Assembly (NCBI GenBank): GCA_030648205.1
Contig: JAUSIH010000041.1
Span: 1-39,499 of the forward strand
Origin: Dehalococcoidia bacterium
Lineage (GTDB): Bacteria; Chloroflexota; Dehalococcoidia; JAUSIH01
Length of the DNA: 39,499 nucleotides
Reading direction: 5' to 3'
The first letter of the stretch is position 1. Every line of letters starts with the position of its first letter. The notes below the pieces were generated by a model. It was given only the letters and a program-made list of their open reading frames with translations, was not told the DNA's origin and searched no databases. This document shows, piece after piece, positions 15,721 through 23,328 of the stretch. A program made the position numbers and the translations under genes.

Positions 15721-16377
15721 GTGGCGTTAGACATCAAGCCCGGCAATATTGTGGCGGTGCTGTCAGGCAAGGCGAAGGCGACGACGTCAGAGGCGTGGTC
15801 GCGCGCGCTGGACACGGTCTGGCCGCAGCAGCAGGCGGTCCTCCGTGCGCAGAAGGGTTTCATTGACTGCAAGGCGCTCTGGAACATTGAGAACAACCAG
15901 GAGATACTCGTCCTGGCGTACTGGAACTCGCTGGTGGAGCGCCTGGCCTACGAGAAGTCCGCGGCGGCGAGGCCGCGCGCTCTTATGGAGACGACGCTCC
16001 AGGGGCCTCCCCCGCGTCCCAAGTTCGAGGTGCTCCAGTCGCGCGGCGCGGGTCTTGACAGAATCAAGGAAGGGCATATCGTCGCCATCATGTCCGCCAA
16101 GTCCCGTGCTCCGACGCGGGACGAGTACGCGCGGGAGATAGCCCGCATCTGGGACAAGGCAACGCGGCCTTTGGAAACGCAGAAGGGTTTTCTGTCCGCT
16201 CAGGTGCTCTACAACATCGAGGGCACGCGCTTGGCCCACGTCATGGGCTTCTGGGCGACCCTGGAACAGCGACTCGCCTATGAGGGGAGCATCTCCCGGC
16301 AGGTGCGCGGTCCGTTCGAGAGCATCACGGAGTCGCCTTATCCCCGGCCGAAGTACGTGGTCGTCAAGTCCATGTAG
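15721..16377 (+). CDS. Two-repeat ABM-like (dimeric alpha-beta barrel) protein
   Basis: This 218-residue protein is built from two tandem copies of one domain. Repeat 1 (about 5-105) and repeat 2 (about 112-217) align along their whole length: IVAVLSGKAKA with IVAIMSAKSRA, AQKGFIDCKALWNIE with TQKGFLSAQVLYNIE, LVERLAYE with LEQRLAYE, and PRPKFEVLQS with PRPKYVVVKS. The pattern (a strand with hydrophobic start, Q/K-GF strand, W-x-[ST]-L-E helix) resembles antibiotic-biosynthesis monooxygenase-like ferredoxin folds, where two copies would form one pseudo-dimeric barrel. The GTG at 15721 has AGGAGA seven bases upstream. Upstream in-frame codons run through the promoter and were discarded. No cofactor-binding residue is evident and the function is unknown. 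The peptidase gene follows after 31 bases. Confidence 0.75.
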   Translation: MALDIKPGNIVAVLSGKAKATTSEAWSRALDTVWPQQQAVLRAQKGFIDCKALWNIENNQEILVLAYWNSLVERLAYEKSAAARPRALMETTLQGPPPRPKFEVLQSRGAGLDRIKEGHIVAIMSAKSRAPTRDEYAREIARIWDKATRPLETQKGFLSAQVLYNIEGTRLAHVMGFWATLEQRLAYEGSISRQVRGPFESITESPYPRPKYVVVKSM

Positions 16378-16408
16378 CGTGGTCGTTCACCGTCAGGCTG
16401 TGTCTCCC

Positions 16409-17365
16409 ATGTCCCGCACACAACGGACAAAGGCTCCGGCTGTCATTCTTGTGCATGGCGGCGTTGGCTCACCGCTCTCATGGCAGGACGGCTGCCAGAG
16501 GGCCGTCGAGGCCGCGCGCGTCGTCCTCCAGCGCACGGGCGACGCCCTCGCCTCCGCCGTGGAGGCGGTGCGCGTCATGGAGGACGACGGACGCTTCAAC
16601 GCAGGCTGCGGCTCCAGCTTGCGCCTGGACGGCAAGACCGTGGAGATGGACGCCGCGGTCATGGACTCTCGCGGCAAGCTGGGCGCCGTCGCCGTTGTCA
16701 GCAATGTCAAGAACCCGGTGCTGGTGGCCCGCGCCGTGGCGGACACACCGCATGTCGCGGTGGCGGGCCAGGGCGCGACAGCGCTGGCCCGAGGGCTGGG
16801 GCTATCCGGGGCCTTTCGCGTTTCCAGCTTCGCTCGGGAGCGCTGGCGATGGTGGCAGGGCGCGCTTCAGCGACGCCGCGCCGGCGAGGTTCCCGAGGCC
16901 TGGCGCGGCTTCGATTTGCGGCGACATTGGAACTTCCCTGGGCCGTATGCCGCTCTGTTTCAGCCGCTGGATACCGTCGGCGTGGTGGTGCGCGCGCCGG
17001 ACGGCGGCTTTGCCGTTGCCTCGTCCACAGGCGGGGCCAGCCCCATGCTGCGGGGCCGCGTGGGCGACGTGCCTTTCATAGGCTGCGGCTTTTACGCCGG
17101 GCAGAGCGGCGCGGTGGCCGTCACCGGCGTCGGCGAAGAGATTATCCGGCGCATGCTGGCCCGCGTCGTGTATGACCGCATCGTCGCGGGGGCCGCGCCG
17201 CAGGCCGCGTGCGAGGAGGGCGTTGCCCTGCTGTCGGAAGAGGTGGCCGTGGGGGCGATCGCGGTGTCGGCCACGGGGCAGGGCATCGCCGCGAACCGGG
17301 AGATGGCCTGCGCCGACGTGGCGTTTCCGGTAACTGTGTCGAAAGCACGGGGAACTCGCCGATAA
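16409..17365 (+). CDS. Isoaspartyl peptidase/L-asparaginase (Ntn hydrolase)
   Basis: This 318-residue member of the type-2 asparaginase family cleaves itself into alpha and beta subunits and then removes isoaspartyl residues or deaminates asparagine. HGGVGSP opens the alpha part. GRFNAGCGSSLRLDGKTVEMDAAVMD is the conserved alpha core (written here only by its ends GRFNAGCGS and EMDAAVMD). The autocleavage nucleophile is Thr189 in LDTVGVV, followed by STGGASPMLRGRVGD and the glycine-rich FYAG and TGVGEEIIR of the beta part. The open frame extends to 16280, but that would overlap the preceding gene. The ATG at 16409 gives a normal length, although no good ribosome-binding site precedes it. A GTG at 16379 is an alternative. 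It is convergent with hrcA. Confidence 0.88.
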   Translation: MSRTQRTKAPAVILVHGGVGSPLSWQDGCQRAVEAARVVLQRTGDALASAVEAVRVMEDDGRFNAGCGSSLRLDGKTVEMDAAVMDSRGKLGAVAVVSNVKNPVLVARAVADTPHVAVAGQGATALARGLGLSGAFRVSSFARERWRWWQGALQRRRAGEVPEAWRGFDLRRHWNFPGPYAALFQPLDTVGVVVRAPDGGFAVASSTGGASPMLRGRVGDVPFIGCGFYAGQSGAVAVTGVGEEIIRRMLARVVYDRIVAGAAPQAACEEGVALLSEEVAVGAIAVSATGQGIAANREMACADVAFPVTVSKARGTRR

Positions 17366-17417
17366 GCGGAACGCGGAGGAGAGGTACCCGGCCTCGGCGG
17401 ACAGCGCGCCGCGAGTG

Positions 17418-18458
17418 CTACGGAGTGGCCGGGGGGTTGGGGTGGGAGTCGCGCACGCTGCCGACCATTTCGCTCATCACTGACGCAAGGTAGCGGACGG
17501 CGGCGATGGTCTGGCGGTATTGCATGCGGGTCGGTCCCAGGATGCCGATAGCTCCGCCGGTCTCGCCTTCCCCGTACCGCGCCACGATGATGGAGCACGG
17601 ACGCAGGGCCTGCTCATGATTCTCCGCGCCGATGACGATGCAGAAGTCCTGGTCACTTGGCGCGCTCTCCCAAAGGGAGGCCAGTGTCTTCTGGTCTTCA
17701 AAGGCTTCGACGAGGGCGCGCGCCATGTGGGCGTTGGCGAACTCCGGCTGGCTGAGCACGTGGCGCATTCCGGCAGTCACCGTCTCCTCATAGGAGCGCG
17801 CTTCCTCCGCCCGCATGAGAAGTAGTACGGCGTCCACCACCTGCTCCTCTCGCTCAGGCAGGCCCTTCGCCGCTGCGGCGACCTCCTGAAGGGATTTCCC
17901 GCAGAGCCGCTCGGTGAGCCGGTGGCCGAGGGCCATGAGGGCGTCCTGCGCGCTGGCCTCCTTGAACTTGATTACCTGCCGCCGAATCTTCGCCCCCTGC
18001 AGGACCAGCACCAGGAGTGCCGACGGGGCGTCCAGCTCGACCAGCTCCACGTGTTTGAGCCGCACCTGTGACGTACTGTGCGGCCGAGCGAACGCCAGGT
18101 TACGCGCCAGGTTGGAGAGGACGCTGGCGGAAATCCGGGTCCAGGCCTCTGGGCTTTGCTCCACGGGGTTGAACTGGCTGCGGACCAGGCGCTGGGCTTC
18201 GGGGGCCAGGACGGGGTCGCCCAGCATGACTTCAACGTAATAACGATAGCCCTTGTCCGCGGGAACGCTGCCCGCCGAGGTGTGAGGCCGCACGATATAG
18301 CCGGCTTCCTCCAGGGTGGCCATCTCGTTGCGGACGGTGGCCGGGCTGACTCCGAGGTCGTGTTTGAGCACAACGCTTTGCGAGGCTACCGGGGTAGCTG
18401 TCTGGACATACTCAGCTACAATGATCTTCAGGACGATTTCCTGACGTGATGTAAGCAT
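17418..18458 (-). CDS. hrcA: Heat-inducible transcription repressor HrcA
   Basis: This 346-residue repressor normally binds CIRCE operators of chaperone genes. The N-terminal winged helix (1-80) includes ATPVASQSVV, VSPATVRNEMATLEEAGYI and HTSAGSVPADKGYRYYV, all family hallmarks. A GAF-like inserted domain and a C-terminal dimerisation segment follow. GCGAGG precedes the ATG by five bases. It is transcribed from its own promoter, divergent from pyrG. No CIRCE copy is visible at hrcA or at dnaJ, so its targets may lie elsewhere or its operator may have changed. Confidence 0.95.
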   Translation of the reverse strand: MLTSRQEIVLKIIVAEYVQTATPVASQSVVLKHDLGVSPATVRNEMATLEEAGYIVRPHTSAGSVPADKGYRYYVEVMLGDPVLAPEAQRLVRSQFNPVEQSPEAWTRISASVLSNLARNLAFARPHSTSQVRLKHVELVELDAPSALLVLVLQGAKIRRQVIKFKEASAQDALMALGHRLTERLCGKSLQEVAAAAKGLPEREEQVVDAVLLLMRAEEARSYEETVTAGMRHVLSQPEFANAHMARALVEAFEDQKTLASLWESAPSDQDFCIVIGAENHEQALRPCSIIVARYGEGETGGAIGILGPTRMQYRQTIAAVRYLASVMSEMVGSVRDSHPNPPATP

Positions 18459-18515
18459 AGCTGCCTCGCAAGCGACGCAGAAGCGTCGTTCCGGGAAGGT
18501 CTTCCCTCAGGGGGA

Positions 18516-18545
18516 AATGTAGCACCTGGTTTTCCAGCCTGTCAA
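18516..18545 (-). promoter_or_regulatory. Promoter of hrcA
   Basis: On the minus strand TTGACA (18545-18540), an 18-base spacer and TACATT (18521-18516). The spacer holds a small inverted repeat CTGG-AAAA-CCAG that could be an operator. Confidence 0.6.
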
Positions 18546-18564
18546 GCGTGACGCGGGGATGCCG

Positions 18565-18594
18565 TTGACAGCGTTCGCGGGGCGTCTCTATAAT
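18565..18594 (+). promoter_or_regulatory. Consensus sigma-A promoter of pyrG
   Basis: TTGACA (18565-18570), an 18-base spacer and TATAAT (18589-18594) match both hexamers perfectly. Transcription would start near 18601 and give a leader of about 250 bases before pyrG. With the hrcA promoter and the leader it explains the gene-free stretch 18459-18849. Confidence 0.8.
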
Positions 18595-18784
18595 AACACT
18601 ATCAGTCTCTGGGTGTCTCAATGCTTTTCGGCTGCTCCGCGATGATATCGTCTATGGCATGGTTGCCGATATACAGGGTTTATCCGCGCGGGGAGCGCGA
18701 GGCCGGGTTAACTTCTCACCTCTCGTCCCGTTCGGCGCTCAAGCTGTACGTGCCATTGTGACAGAGCGAGTGTATAAAGAGTAG

Positions 18785-18853
18785 ATGAAGCGAGAACAGG
18801 CAACGTCGCCGCGGGTGTCTCCCTTGTTATCAGGGAGACCGAGGGCTAGATGA
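18785..18853 (+). CDS. Possible 22-residue leader ORF overlapping the pyrG start
   Basis: ATG at 18785 opens a 22-codon frame ([20 protein letters not shown], then AR) whose TGA (18851-18853) overlaps the pyrG ATG at 18850 as ATGA. An AAGAG four bases before the ATG is a weak ribosome-binding site. Translation would run through the hairpin at 18817-18839 that abuts the pyrG ribosome-binding site. It may be chance; conservation is unknown. Confidence 0.3.
   Translation: MKREQATSPRVSPLLSGRPRAR
18817..18839 (+). promoter_or_regulatory. Hairpin abutting the pyrG ribosome-binding site
   Basis: GTCTCCC (18817-18823), a nine-base loop and GGGAGAC (18833-18839) form a perfect 7-bp stem. The pyrG Shine-Dalgarno GAGGG (18841-18845) starts two bases after it. 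There is no T-run, so it is not a terminator. It could modulate ribosome access. Confidence 0.45.
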
Positions 18854-20541
18854 CCAAGTACCTCTTTGTGACGGGTGGCGTCGTAAGCTCCGTGGGCAAG
18901 GGCGTCACCGTCGCATCCCTGGGACGGCTCCTGAAAAGTCGTGGCATCTCTGTCTCCGTTCAAAAGCTCGATCCCTACCTCAACGTTGATCCAGGCACCA
19001 TGTCCCCCTATCAACACGGCGAGGTGTTTGTCACCGCCGACGGGGCGGAGACGGACCTGGACCTGGGCCACTACGAGCGCTTTATTGACGTGAACCTCAC
19101 CCATCTGTCCAACGTGACTGCGGGCGGCATCTACCGCTCCGTCATCGAGAAGGAGCGGCGCGGCGACTATCTGGGAGGCACTATTCAGGTCGTGCCGCAC
19201 GTGACCAACGAGATAAAGGAGCGCATAAAGGGGCTCGCTCGGGAGAGCCAGGCGGACGTGGTGGTGGTGGAAGTGGGTGGCACCGTCGGCGACATTGAGG
19301 GGTTGCCCTTCTTGGAAGCCATACGGCAGATGCGGGGTGATGTGGGCCGCGACAACGTCCTCTATATTCACGTGACGCTTCTGCCGTATATCTCCACGAC
19401 CGGCGAGCTCAAGACGAAGCCCACCCAGCACAGCGTCAAAGAGCTACGCAGCCTGGGCATCCAGCCGGACGTCATCGTCCTGCGCAGCGATCACCCCGTG
19501 GCTGAGGATGTCAAGACGAAGATAGCCCTGTTCTGCGATGTGGAAAGGAAAGCGGTGGTACCTCTCCTGACAGCACAGACGGTCTATGAGGTGCCCGTCA
19601 TCCTGGAGGACGCGGGCCTGGGCGACTTCGTCTGCGATGCGCTCAGCCTCAAGGCCAGCGCCCGCGATATGACCGAGTGGCGGGCAATGGTGCAGCGCAT
19701 CAAGGCGCCGAAGGAGCCGCTGGAGATCGCCATCGTCGGCAAGTACGTGGAGCTGCCGGACGCCTATATGTCCGTGCGAGAAGCCCTCCGCCACGCCGGG
19801 CTTTACCACAACAGAGATATTCAGGTACGCTGGGTCCATTCCGAAGAGGTGGAACGCACCGGGCCGGAGAGTCACCTGCGGTCGGTGAGCGGCATCGTCG
19901 TGCCGGGCGGGTTCGGCCCGCGTGGCATCGAGGGGAAAATTCAGGCAATCCACTACGCCCGCGAGAACAAAGTGCCGTACTTGGGACTTTGCCTTGGCAT
20001 GCAGCTCATGGTGATTGAATATGCGCGGGACGTCCTCAACCTGAAGGGCGCCAACTCCACGGAGTTCAACGAGAAGACGCCCTATCCCGTCATTGACCTG
20101 ATGCCGGAGCAGCGGAGTATTCGGGAAAAGGGTGGGACAATGCGTCTGGGCACGTACCCCTGCCACATGACGCCCGAGACATGGGCCTACAGGGCCTACG
20201 GCGAGCCCGTGGTGCATGAGCGCCACCGCCATCGCTTTGAGTTGAACAACGCCTACCGGGAAGCGCTGGAGAAAGCGGGCCTCATTGTCGGGGGCCAGTC
20301 GCCGGACCACCGGCTGGTGGAAATCATGGAGGTGACGGGTCATCCCTTCATGGTGGGCGTGCAGTTCCATCCCGAGTTCCTGTCCCGACCCAACAGGCCT
20401 CAGCCGTTATTCCGAGAGTTTGTTGGAATGGCGAAGAGCGTTGTTCGTGAAGGCGGGCAGCCGCGACTACCCCTGGAAGCAGCGAACCCCGTCCTGATAG
20501 TGCCGGGGCTGGACAGAGCCGTCCGTCCTGTGCTAGAATAG
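18850..20541 (+). CDS. pyrG: CTP synthase
   Basis: This 563-residue enzyme converts UTP to CTP with ATP and glutamine. The N-terminal synthetase domain starts [16 protein letters not shown], which contains the P-loop-like site. The C-terminal class I glutamine amidotransferase has the oxyanion segment [10 protein letters not shown], nucleophile Cys381 in GLCLGMQ, and a catalytic His in VQFHPEFLS. It has its own consensus promoter and a long leader with a hairpin next to GAGGG. fsa follows after 11 bases. Length is normal for the family. Confidence 0.97.
   Translation: MTKYLFVTGGVVSSVGKGVTVASLGRLLKSRGISVSVQKLDPYLNVDPGTMSPYQHGEVFVTADGAETDLDLGHYERFIDVNLTHLSNVTAGGIYRSVIEKERRGDYLGGTIQVVPHVTNEIKERIKGLARESQADVVVVEVGGTVGDIEGLPFLEAIRQMRGDVGRDNVLYIHVTLLPYISTTGELKTKPTQHSVKELRSLGIQPDVIVLRSDHPVAEDVKTKIALFCDVERKAVVPLLTAQTVYEVPVILEDAGLGDFVCDALSLKASARDMTEWRAMVQRIKAPKEPLEIAIVGKYVELPDAYMSVREALRHAGLYHNRDIQVRWVHSEEVERTGPESHLRSVSGIVVPGGFGPRGIEGKIQAIHYARENKVPYLGLCLGMQLMVIEYARDVLNLKGANSTEFNEKTPYPVIDLMPEQRSIREKGGTMRLGTYPCHMTPETWAYRAYGEPVVHERHRHRFELNNAYREALEKAGLIVGGQSPDHRLVEIMEVTGHPFMVGVQFHPEFLSRPNRPQPLFREFVGMAKSVVREGGQPRLPLEAANPVLIVPGLDRAVRPVLE
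20531..20539 (+). promoter_or_regulatory. Extended -10 inside the end of pyrG, ahead of fsa
   Basis: TGC-TAGAAT ends 13 bases before the fsa ATG and lies within the last codons of pyrG. No -35 is visible. It may provide extra fsa transcription besides read-through. Confidence 0.35.
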
Positions 20542-20552
20542 CGAGAGGAAGA

Positions 20553-21206
20553 ATGCACCTCTTCCTGGACACAGCTAACATTGATGAAATCCGCCGCGGC
20601 GCCAGCATGGGCGTCATCAGCGGAGTTACCACAAATCCCTCCCTCGTCGCTAAAGAAGGCCGTTCTGACCTCAAGTCCGCGCTCCTCGAAATAGCCTCTG
20701 TCGTCAATGGGCCTATCTCCATAGAAGTGATCGCCCAAGACCTTGAAGGCATGATAGGGGAAGCCCGAGAGATAGCGACGTGGCATCCCAACGTAGTGGT
20801 CAAGATACCGGTGACAGCTATGGGGCTGGAAGCTATTTCCATCCTCTCGCGCGAGGGCATCAAGATTAATATGACCCTGACCTTCTCCGTCAACCAGGCG
20901 CTGCTTGGCGCGCTGGCGGGCGCAACGTACATCAGCCCCTTCGTGGGTCGCCTGGACGACGAAGGACACGACGGGATGGCAATGGTCGCGGAGGTTGCCC
21001 AGATATTCAAGCACTATGGACTGGGGACGAAGGTCCTGGCGGCAAGCATCCGGCATCCGCTCCACGTTATCGCGGCGGCCAAGGCGGGAGCGGACATAGC
21101 TACCATCCCCTACAAAGTCCTTACCCAGATGGTCCACCACCCGCTGACCGATGTGGGTATTGTGCGCTTCAACGAAGACTGGCAGCGGCTGGTCCGGTCT
21201 CGGTAG
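20553..21206 (+). CDS. Transaldolase / fructose-6-phosphate aldolase family protein
   Basis: This 217-residue (beta/alpha)8 aldolase belongs to the small transaldolase group (TalC/Fsa). [15 protein letters not shown] and [14 protein letters not shown] are the usual opening. Lys84 in VVVKIPVT forms the Schiff base. [23 protein letters not shown] and [10 protein letters not shown] are further conserved strands. It acts in the pentose-phosphate pathway as a transaldolase, or splits fructose-6-phosphate; sequence alone does not separate these. GAGAGGA precedes the ATG. It probably shares a transcript with pyrG. Confidence 0.92.
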   Translation: MHLFLDTANIDEIRRGASMGVISGVTTNPSLVAKEGRSDLKSALLEIASVVNGPISIEVIAQDLEGMIGEAREIATWHPNVVVKIPVTAMGLEAISILSREGIKINMTLTFSVNQALLGALAGATYISPFVGRLDDEGHDGMAMVAEVAQIFKHYGLGTKVLAASIRHPLHVIAAAKAGADIATIPYKVLTQMVHHPLTDVGIVRFNEDWQRLVRSR

Positions 21207-21292
21207 GCCGGCACACCTCTGTCTTCTGCTACGTGGTTGGCCCGATAGTACGCAATGGGGAGCGAGTGCGCGCCCCGTTCAAGGGAAGTTCT

Positions 21293-22600
21293 ATGCAGAA
21301 TGAGATAGGCGCCCAGGACATGGAAACCAAGTCCCGAGAGGAACTGGCGGAGATCGCCAGGGAGCTTGGGATTCAGGGCTACGCCACCCTCAAAAAAGAA
21401 GACTTGATCTACCGGCTGACCCAGCACGTCCGCACGGAGCAGCCGCCCGCGGTGGCCGCGCCTCCAAACCAGCTCACCCGCGGAGGCGTGCTGGAGATTG
21501 TGGACGAAGGCTACGGTTTCCTGCGGACCGACGGGCTGCGTCCCGGCATCCACGATGTCTATGTCTCGCAGTCGCAAATCCGCCGGTTCGGCCTGCGCAC
21601 GGGGGACAGCGTCACCGGCCAGGTGCGTCCGCCGAAGGAGGGGGAGAAGTACTTCGGCCTCCTGAGGGTGGAAGCGGTCAACAGCCTGGACCCGGAGCAG
21701 GCGCGCAGCCGCGCCTACTTCGACGGCCTCACCCCCATTTTCCCGCGCGTTCACCTCAGGCTGGAGACTACCCAGCAGAACATCTCACAGCGCATGATAG
21801 ACCTGGTCTCTCCCATTGGCCGGGGCCAGCGCGGCCTGATCGTCTCTCCGCCCAAAGCGGGCAAGACCATGCTCCTCAAGCACATCGCCGATGGCATCAT
21901 CACGAACCACCCTGACAACGTGCACCTCATGATCGCGCTCATCGGCGAGCGTCCCGAGGAAGTGACCGACTGGAAGCGCACCGTCCCCGCGGCGGAGGTG
22001 TTCAGCTCCACGTTCGACGAGCCTGTCGAGGACCATACACGCGTCGCGGAGCTGGCCCTGGAGCGCGCCAAGCGCCTGGTGGAGAGCCGGAAGGACGTGG
22101 TCATCCTTCTGGACAGCATCACGCGGCTGACCCGCGCCTATAACCTGGTCATGCCGTCCTCCGGGCGCACCCTGTCCGGCGGCATTGACCCTGTCGCCCT
22201 GTACCCGCCCAAGCACTTCTTCGGCGCGGCGCGGAACGTGGAGGAGGGTGGGAGCCTCACCATCATCGGCACATGTCTGGTTGACACCGGCAGCCGCATG
22301 GACGAGGTCATCTACGAGGAGTTCAAGGGCACGGGCAACATGGAGCTTCACCTGGACCGCAAGCTGGCGGACAAGCGCATCTTCCCAGCCATAGACATCC
22401 AGCGCAGCGGTACGCGACGTGAGGAGTTGCTTCTGGAGGAGGGCGTGCTGCAGAAGGTGTGGCTATTGCGCCGCATGGTGGTTGTCATCGGCCAGGACGC
22501 CATGCATCCCACGGAAGCGGCGGAGCGCGTCGTTGCGCGCATGGCCAAGACCGCCAACAACGCGGAGTTCCTCGCGACCCTGGGCAAAGCCGAGGTGTAA
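21293..22600 (+). CDS. rho: Transcription termination factor Rho
   Basis: This 435-residue hexameric RNA helicase terminates transcription. The N-terminal Rho-N domain (about 12-45, [19 protein letters not shown]) and the cold-shock RNA-binding domain (about 60-130, [14 protein letters not shown]) precede the ATPase domain. Walker A is PPKAGKT at 186-192. [11 protein letters not shown] near 280 is the Walker B region, followed by the Q and R loops. The frame runs upstream to a GTG at 21233, but AGGGAAG lies six bases before the ATG at 21293. The 86-base gap after fsa shows no clear promoter. Confidence 0.96.
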   Translation: MQNEIGAQDMETKSREELAEIARELGIQGYATLKKEDLIYRLTQHVRTEQPPAVAAPPNQLTRGGVLEIVDEGYGFLRTDGLRPGIHDVYVSQSQIRRFGLRTGDSVTGQVRPPKEGEKYFGLLRVEAVNSLDPEQARSRAYFDGLTPIFPRVHLRLETTQQNISQRMIDLVSPIGRGQRGLIVSPPKAGKTMLLKHIADGIITNHPDNVHLMIALIGERPEEVTDWKRTVPAAEVFSSTFDEPVEDHTRVAELALERAKRLVESRKDVVILLDSITRLTRAYNLVMPSSGRTLSGGIDPVALYPPKHFFGAARNVEEGGSLTIIGTCLVDTGSRMDEVIYEEFKGTGNMELHLDRKLADKRIFPAIDIQRSGTRREELLLEEGVLQKVWLLRRMVVVIGQDAMHPTEAAERVVARMAKTANNAEFLATLGKAEV

Positions 22601-22634
22601 CAGGACTGTAACAACGATGGGCGGAGCGGAAGTC

Positions 22635-22736
22635 CCGCTCATCCTGAGCCAGTCGAAGGACAAGCTCACCATGATGGTTCGACAAGCTCACCATGAGCGG
22701 ACGGGGCGCACCGCTCATCCTGAGCCAGTCGAAGGA
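22635..22736. repeat. Duplicated intergenic repeat, CTCATCCTGAGCC...TCGAAGGA family
   Basis: An identical 26-base block occurs at 22635-22660 and 22711-22736 (begins CCGCTCATCCTGAGCC, ends AGTCGAAGGA). Between them GACAAGCTCACCATGA occurs twice, at 22659-22674 and 22681-22696. The arms CTCATC/GATGAG and TCACCATGA/TCATGGTGA-like words make it self-complementary. 29-87 is a diverged relative. The rest of 22737-22890 shows no gene or recognisable element. Confidence 0.75.
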
Positions 22737-22894
22737 TGAGACGGGCGAGGAATGGCGGGTGGGTATTCTCAGGGATCCGGGCGGAGTGCTAACCTAATCG
22801 GAGCGCGGGACGTTGTTAAGGGTGTTGAAGTTGAGTAGCCGCCTTCTGGTGGAGCGCAGTTTTACCAGAGTGGGGCGAATTCAGAAAAAAGCTA

Positions 22895-22923
22895 TTGACA
22901 AAGGGTGCGGCATGCGGTATAGT
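22895..22923 (+). promoter_or_regulatory. Strong promoter P1 of the surface-protein leader
   Basis: TTGACA (22895-22900), 17 bases and TATAGT (22918-22923). An AT-rich 'agaaaaaagcta' lies just upstream like an UP element. CACAAAATTGTG, a 12-base palindrome, follows about 10 bases downstream and could be an operator. Confidence 0.75.
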
Positions 22924-22929
22924 GCGAAA

Positions 22930-23026
22930 CAAATCACAAAATTGTGTCAGACAGGGTTGCCCTATGCGCTCTCATAGGCCTAGGGGAACAACGTACCGCA
23001 AGCGGCGGCGCGTTCGCGCGCTTTTT
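22930..23026 (+). ncRNA. Candidate short leader RNA between P1 and a UUCG-loop terminator
   Basis: A transcript from P1 would begin near 22930 and could end at the T5 run 23022-23026, giving about 97 bases. Internal pairing includes CCTATG/CATAGG (6 bp) and GTTG.CCCTA against TAGGGG.CAAC. I do not recognise a known RNA family. It may be an attenuated leader rather than a separate RNA. Confidence 0.3.
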
Positions 23027-23033
23027 CCGCTTG
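22999..23033 (+). terminator. Terminator or attenuator hairpin with UUCG tetraloop
   Basis: GCGCG (23008-23012), loop TTCG and CGCGC (23017-23021) are followed directly by TTTTT (23022-23026). This is a compact intrinsic terminator. An outer helix CAAGCGG (22999-23005) with CCGCTTG (23027-23033) encloses the hairpin and the T-run, so two folds are possible. Confidence 0.5.
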
Positions 23034-23060
23034 GCTCAAGCCCTTGACATGTGTTATAAT
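23031..23060 (+). promoter_or_regulatory. Promoter P2 of the surface-protein gene
   Basis: TTGGCT (23031-23036), 18 bases and TATAAT (23055-23060) with TG one base before it (extended -10). It would give a leader of about 260 bases before the giant surface protein. Confidence 0.6.
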
Positions 23061-23140
23061 CCGGACAGAGATATCGGGGGGCGAAAGACTGAGCTCGGAT
23101 AACCCAACAGAGGGGGTTCGACAAAGTAAGGAGGTGACGA

Positions 23141-23167
23141 TTGAGACAACACAGGCAGCTTGAGTAG
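23141..23167 (+). CDS. Possible 8-residue leader peptide after a perfect Shine-Dalgarno
   Basis: TAAGGAGGTGA (23127-23137) is fully complementary to the 3' end of 16S rRNA. The next possible start is TTG at 23141, giving MRQHRQLE and a stop at 23165-23167. So strong a binding site without a long frame suggests ribosome docking on the leader, for a leader peptide or for mRNA stability. The frame itself is too short to prove. Confidence 0.3.
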   Translation: MRQHRQLE

Positions 23168-23268
23168 GGGGAGGGCGGATGTGAACAGCCACGAAAAGTG
23201 GGGCTGCCTCTCAAGAGTTGACATATGGGTGGAGGTCCTCCACCGCATGGCTTAAAGGAAAGGACTAC

Positions 23269-23328
23269 ATGCTCAATTTCTCACGACACGGCGGAAACTA
23301 TCACGAGTCCATTGCAAAGGAGGCATAA
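23269..23328 (+). CDS. 19-residue upstream ORF coupled to the giant surface protein
   Basis: ATG at 23269, preceded by AAAGGA, opens MLNFSRHGGNYHESIAKEA and stops at TAA 23326-23328. The main ATG begins at the very next base. The main gene's Shine-Dalgarno AAGGAGG lies inside the last codons. This layout is typical of translational coupling. A perfect 7-bp hairpin GGTGGAG-GTC-CTCCACC (23228-23244) lies just upstream. The peptide has no recognisable domain. Confidence 0.45.
   Translation: MLNFSRHGGNYHESIAKEA

Noticed and set aside
18621-18761. 46-codon ORF in the pyrG leader
   Set aside because: No ribosome-binding site, no domain, codon use not gene-like; most likely chance in a GC-rich leader.
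22784-22792. GAGTGCTAA, half of a CIRCE operator
   Set aside because: No TTAGCACTC lies nine bases upstream and no chaperone gene follows.
23044-23060. TTGACA directly before TATAAT
   Set aside because: Only five bases separate the two hexamers, so TTGACA cannot serve as -35 for this -10; TTGGCT at 23031 fits instead.
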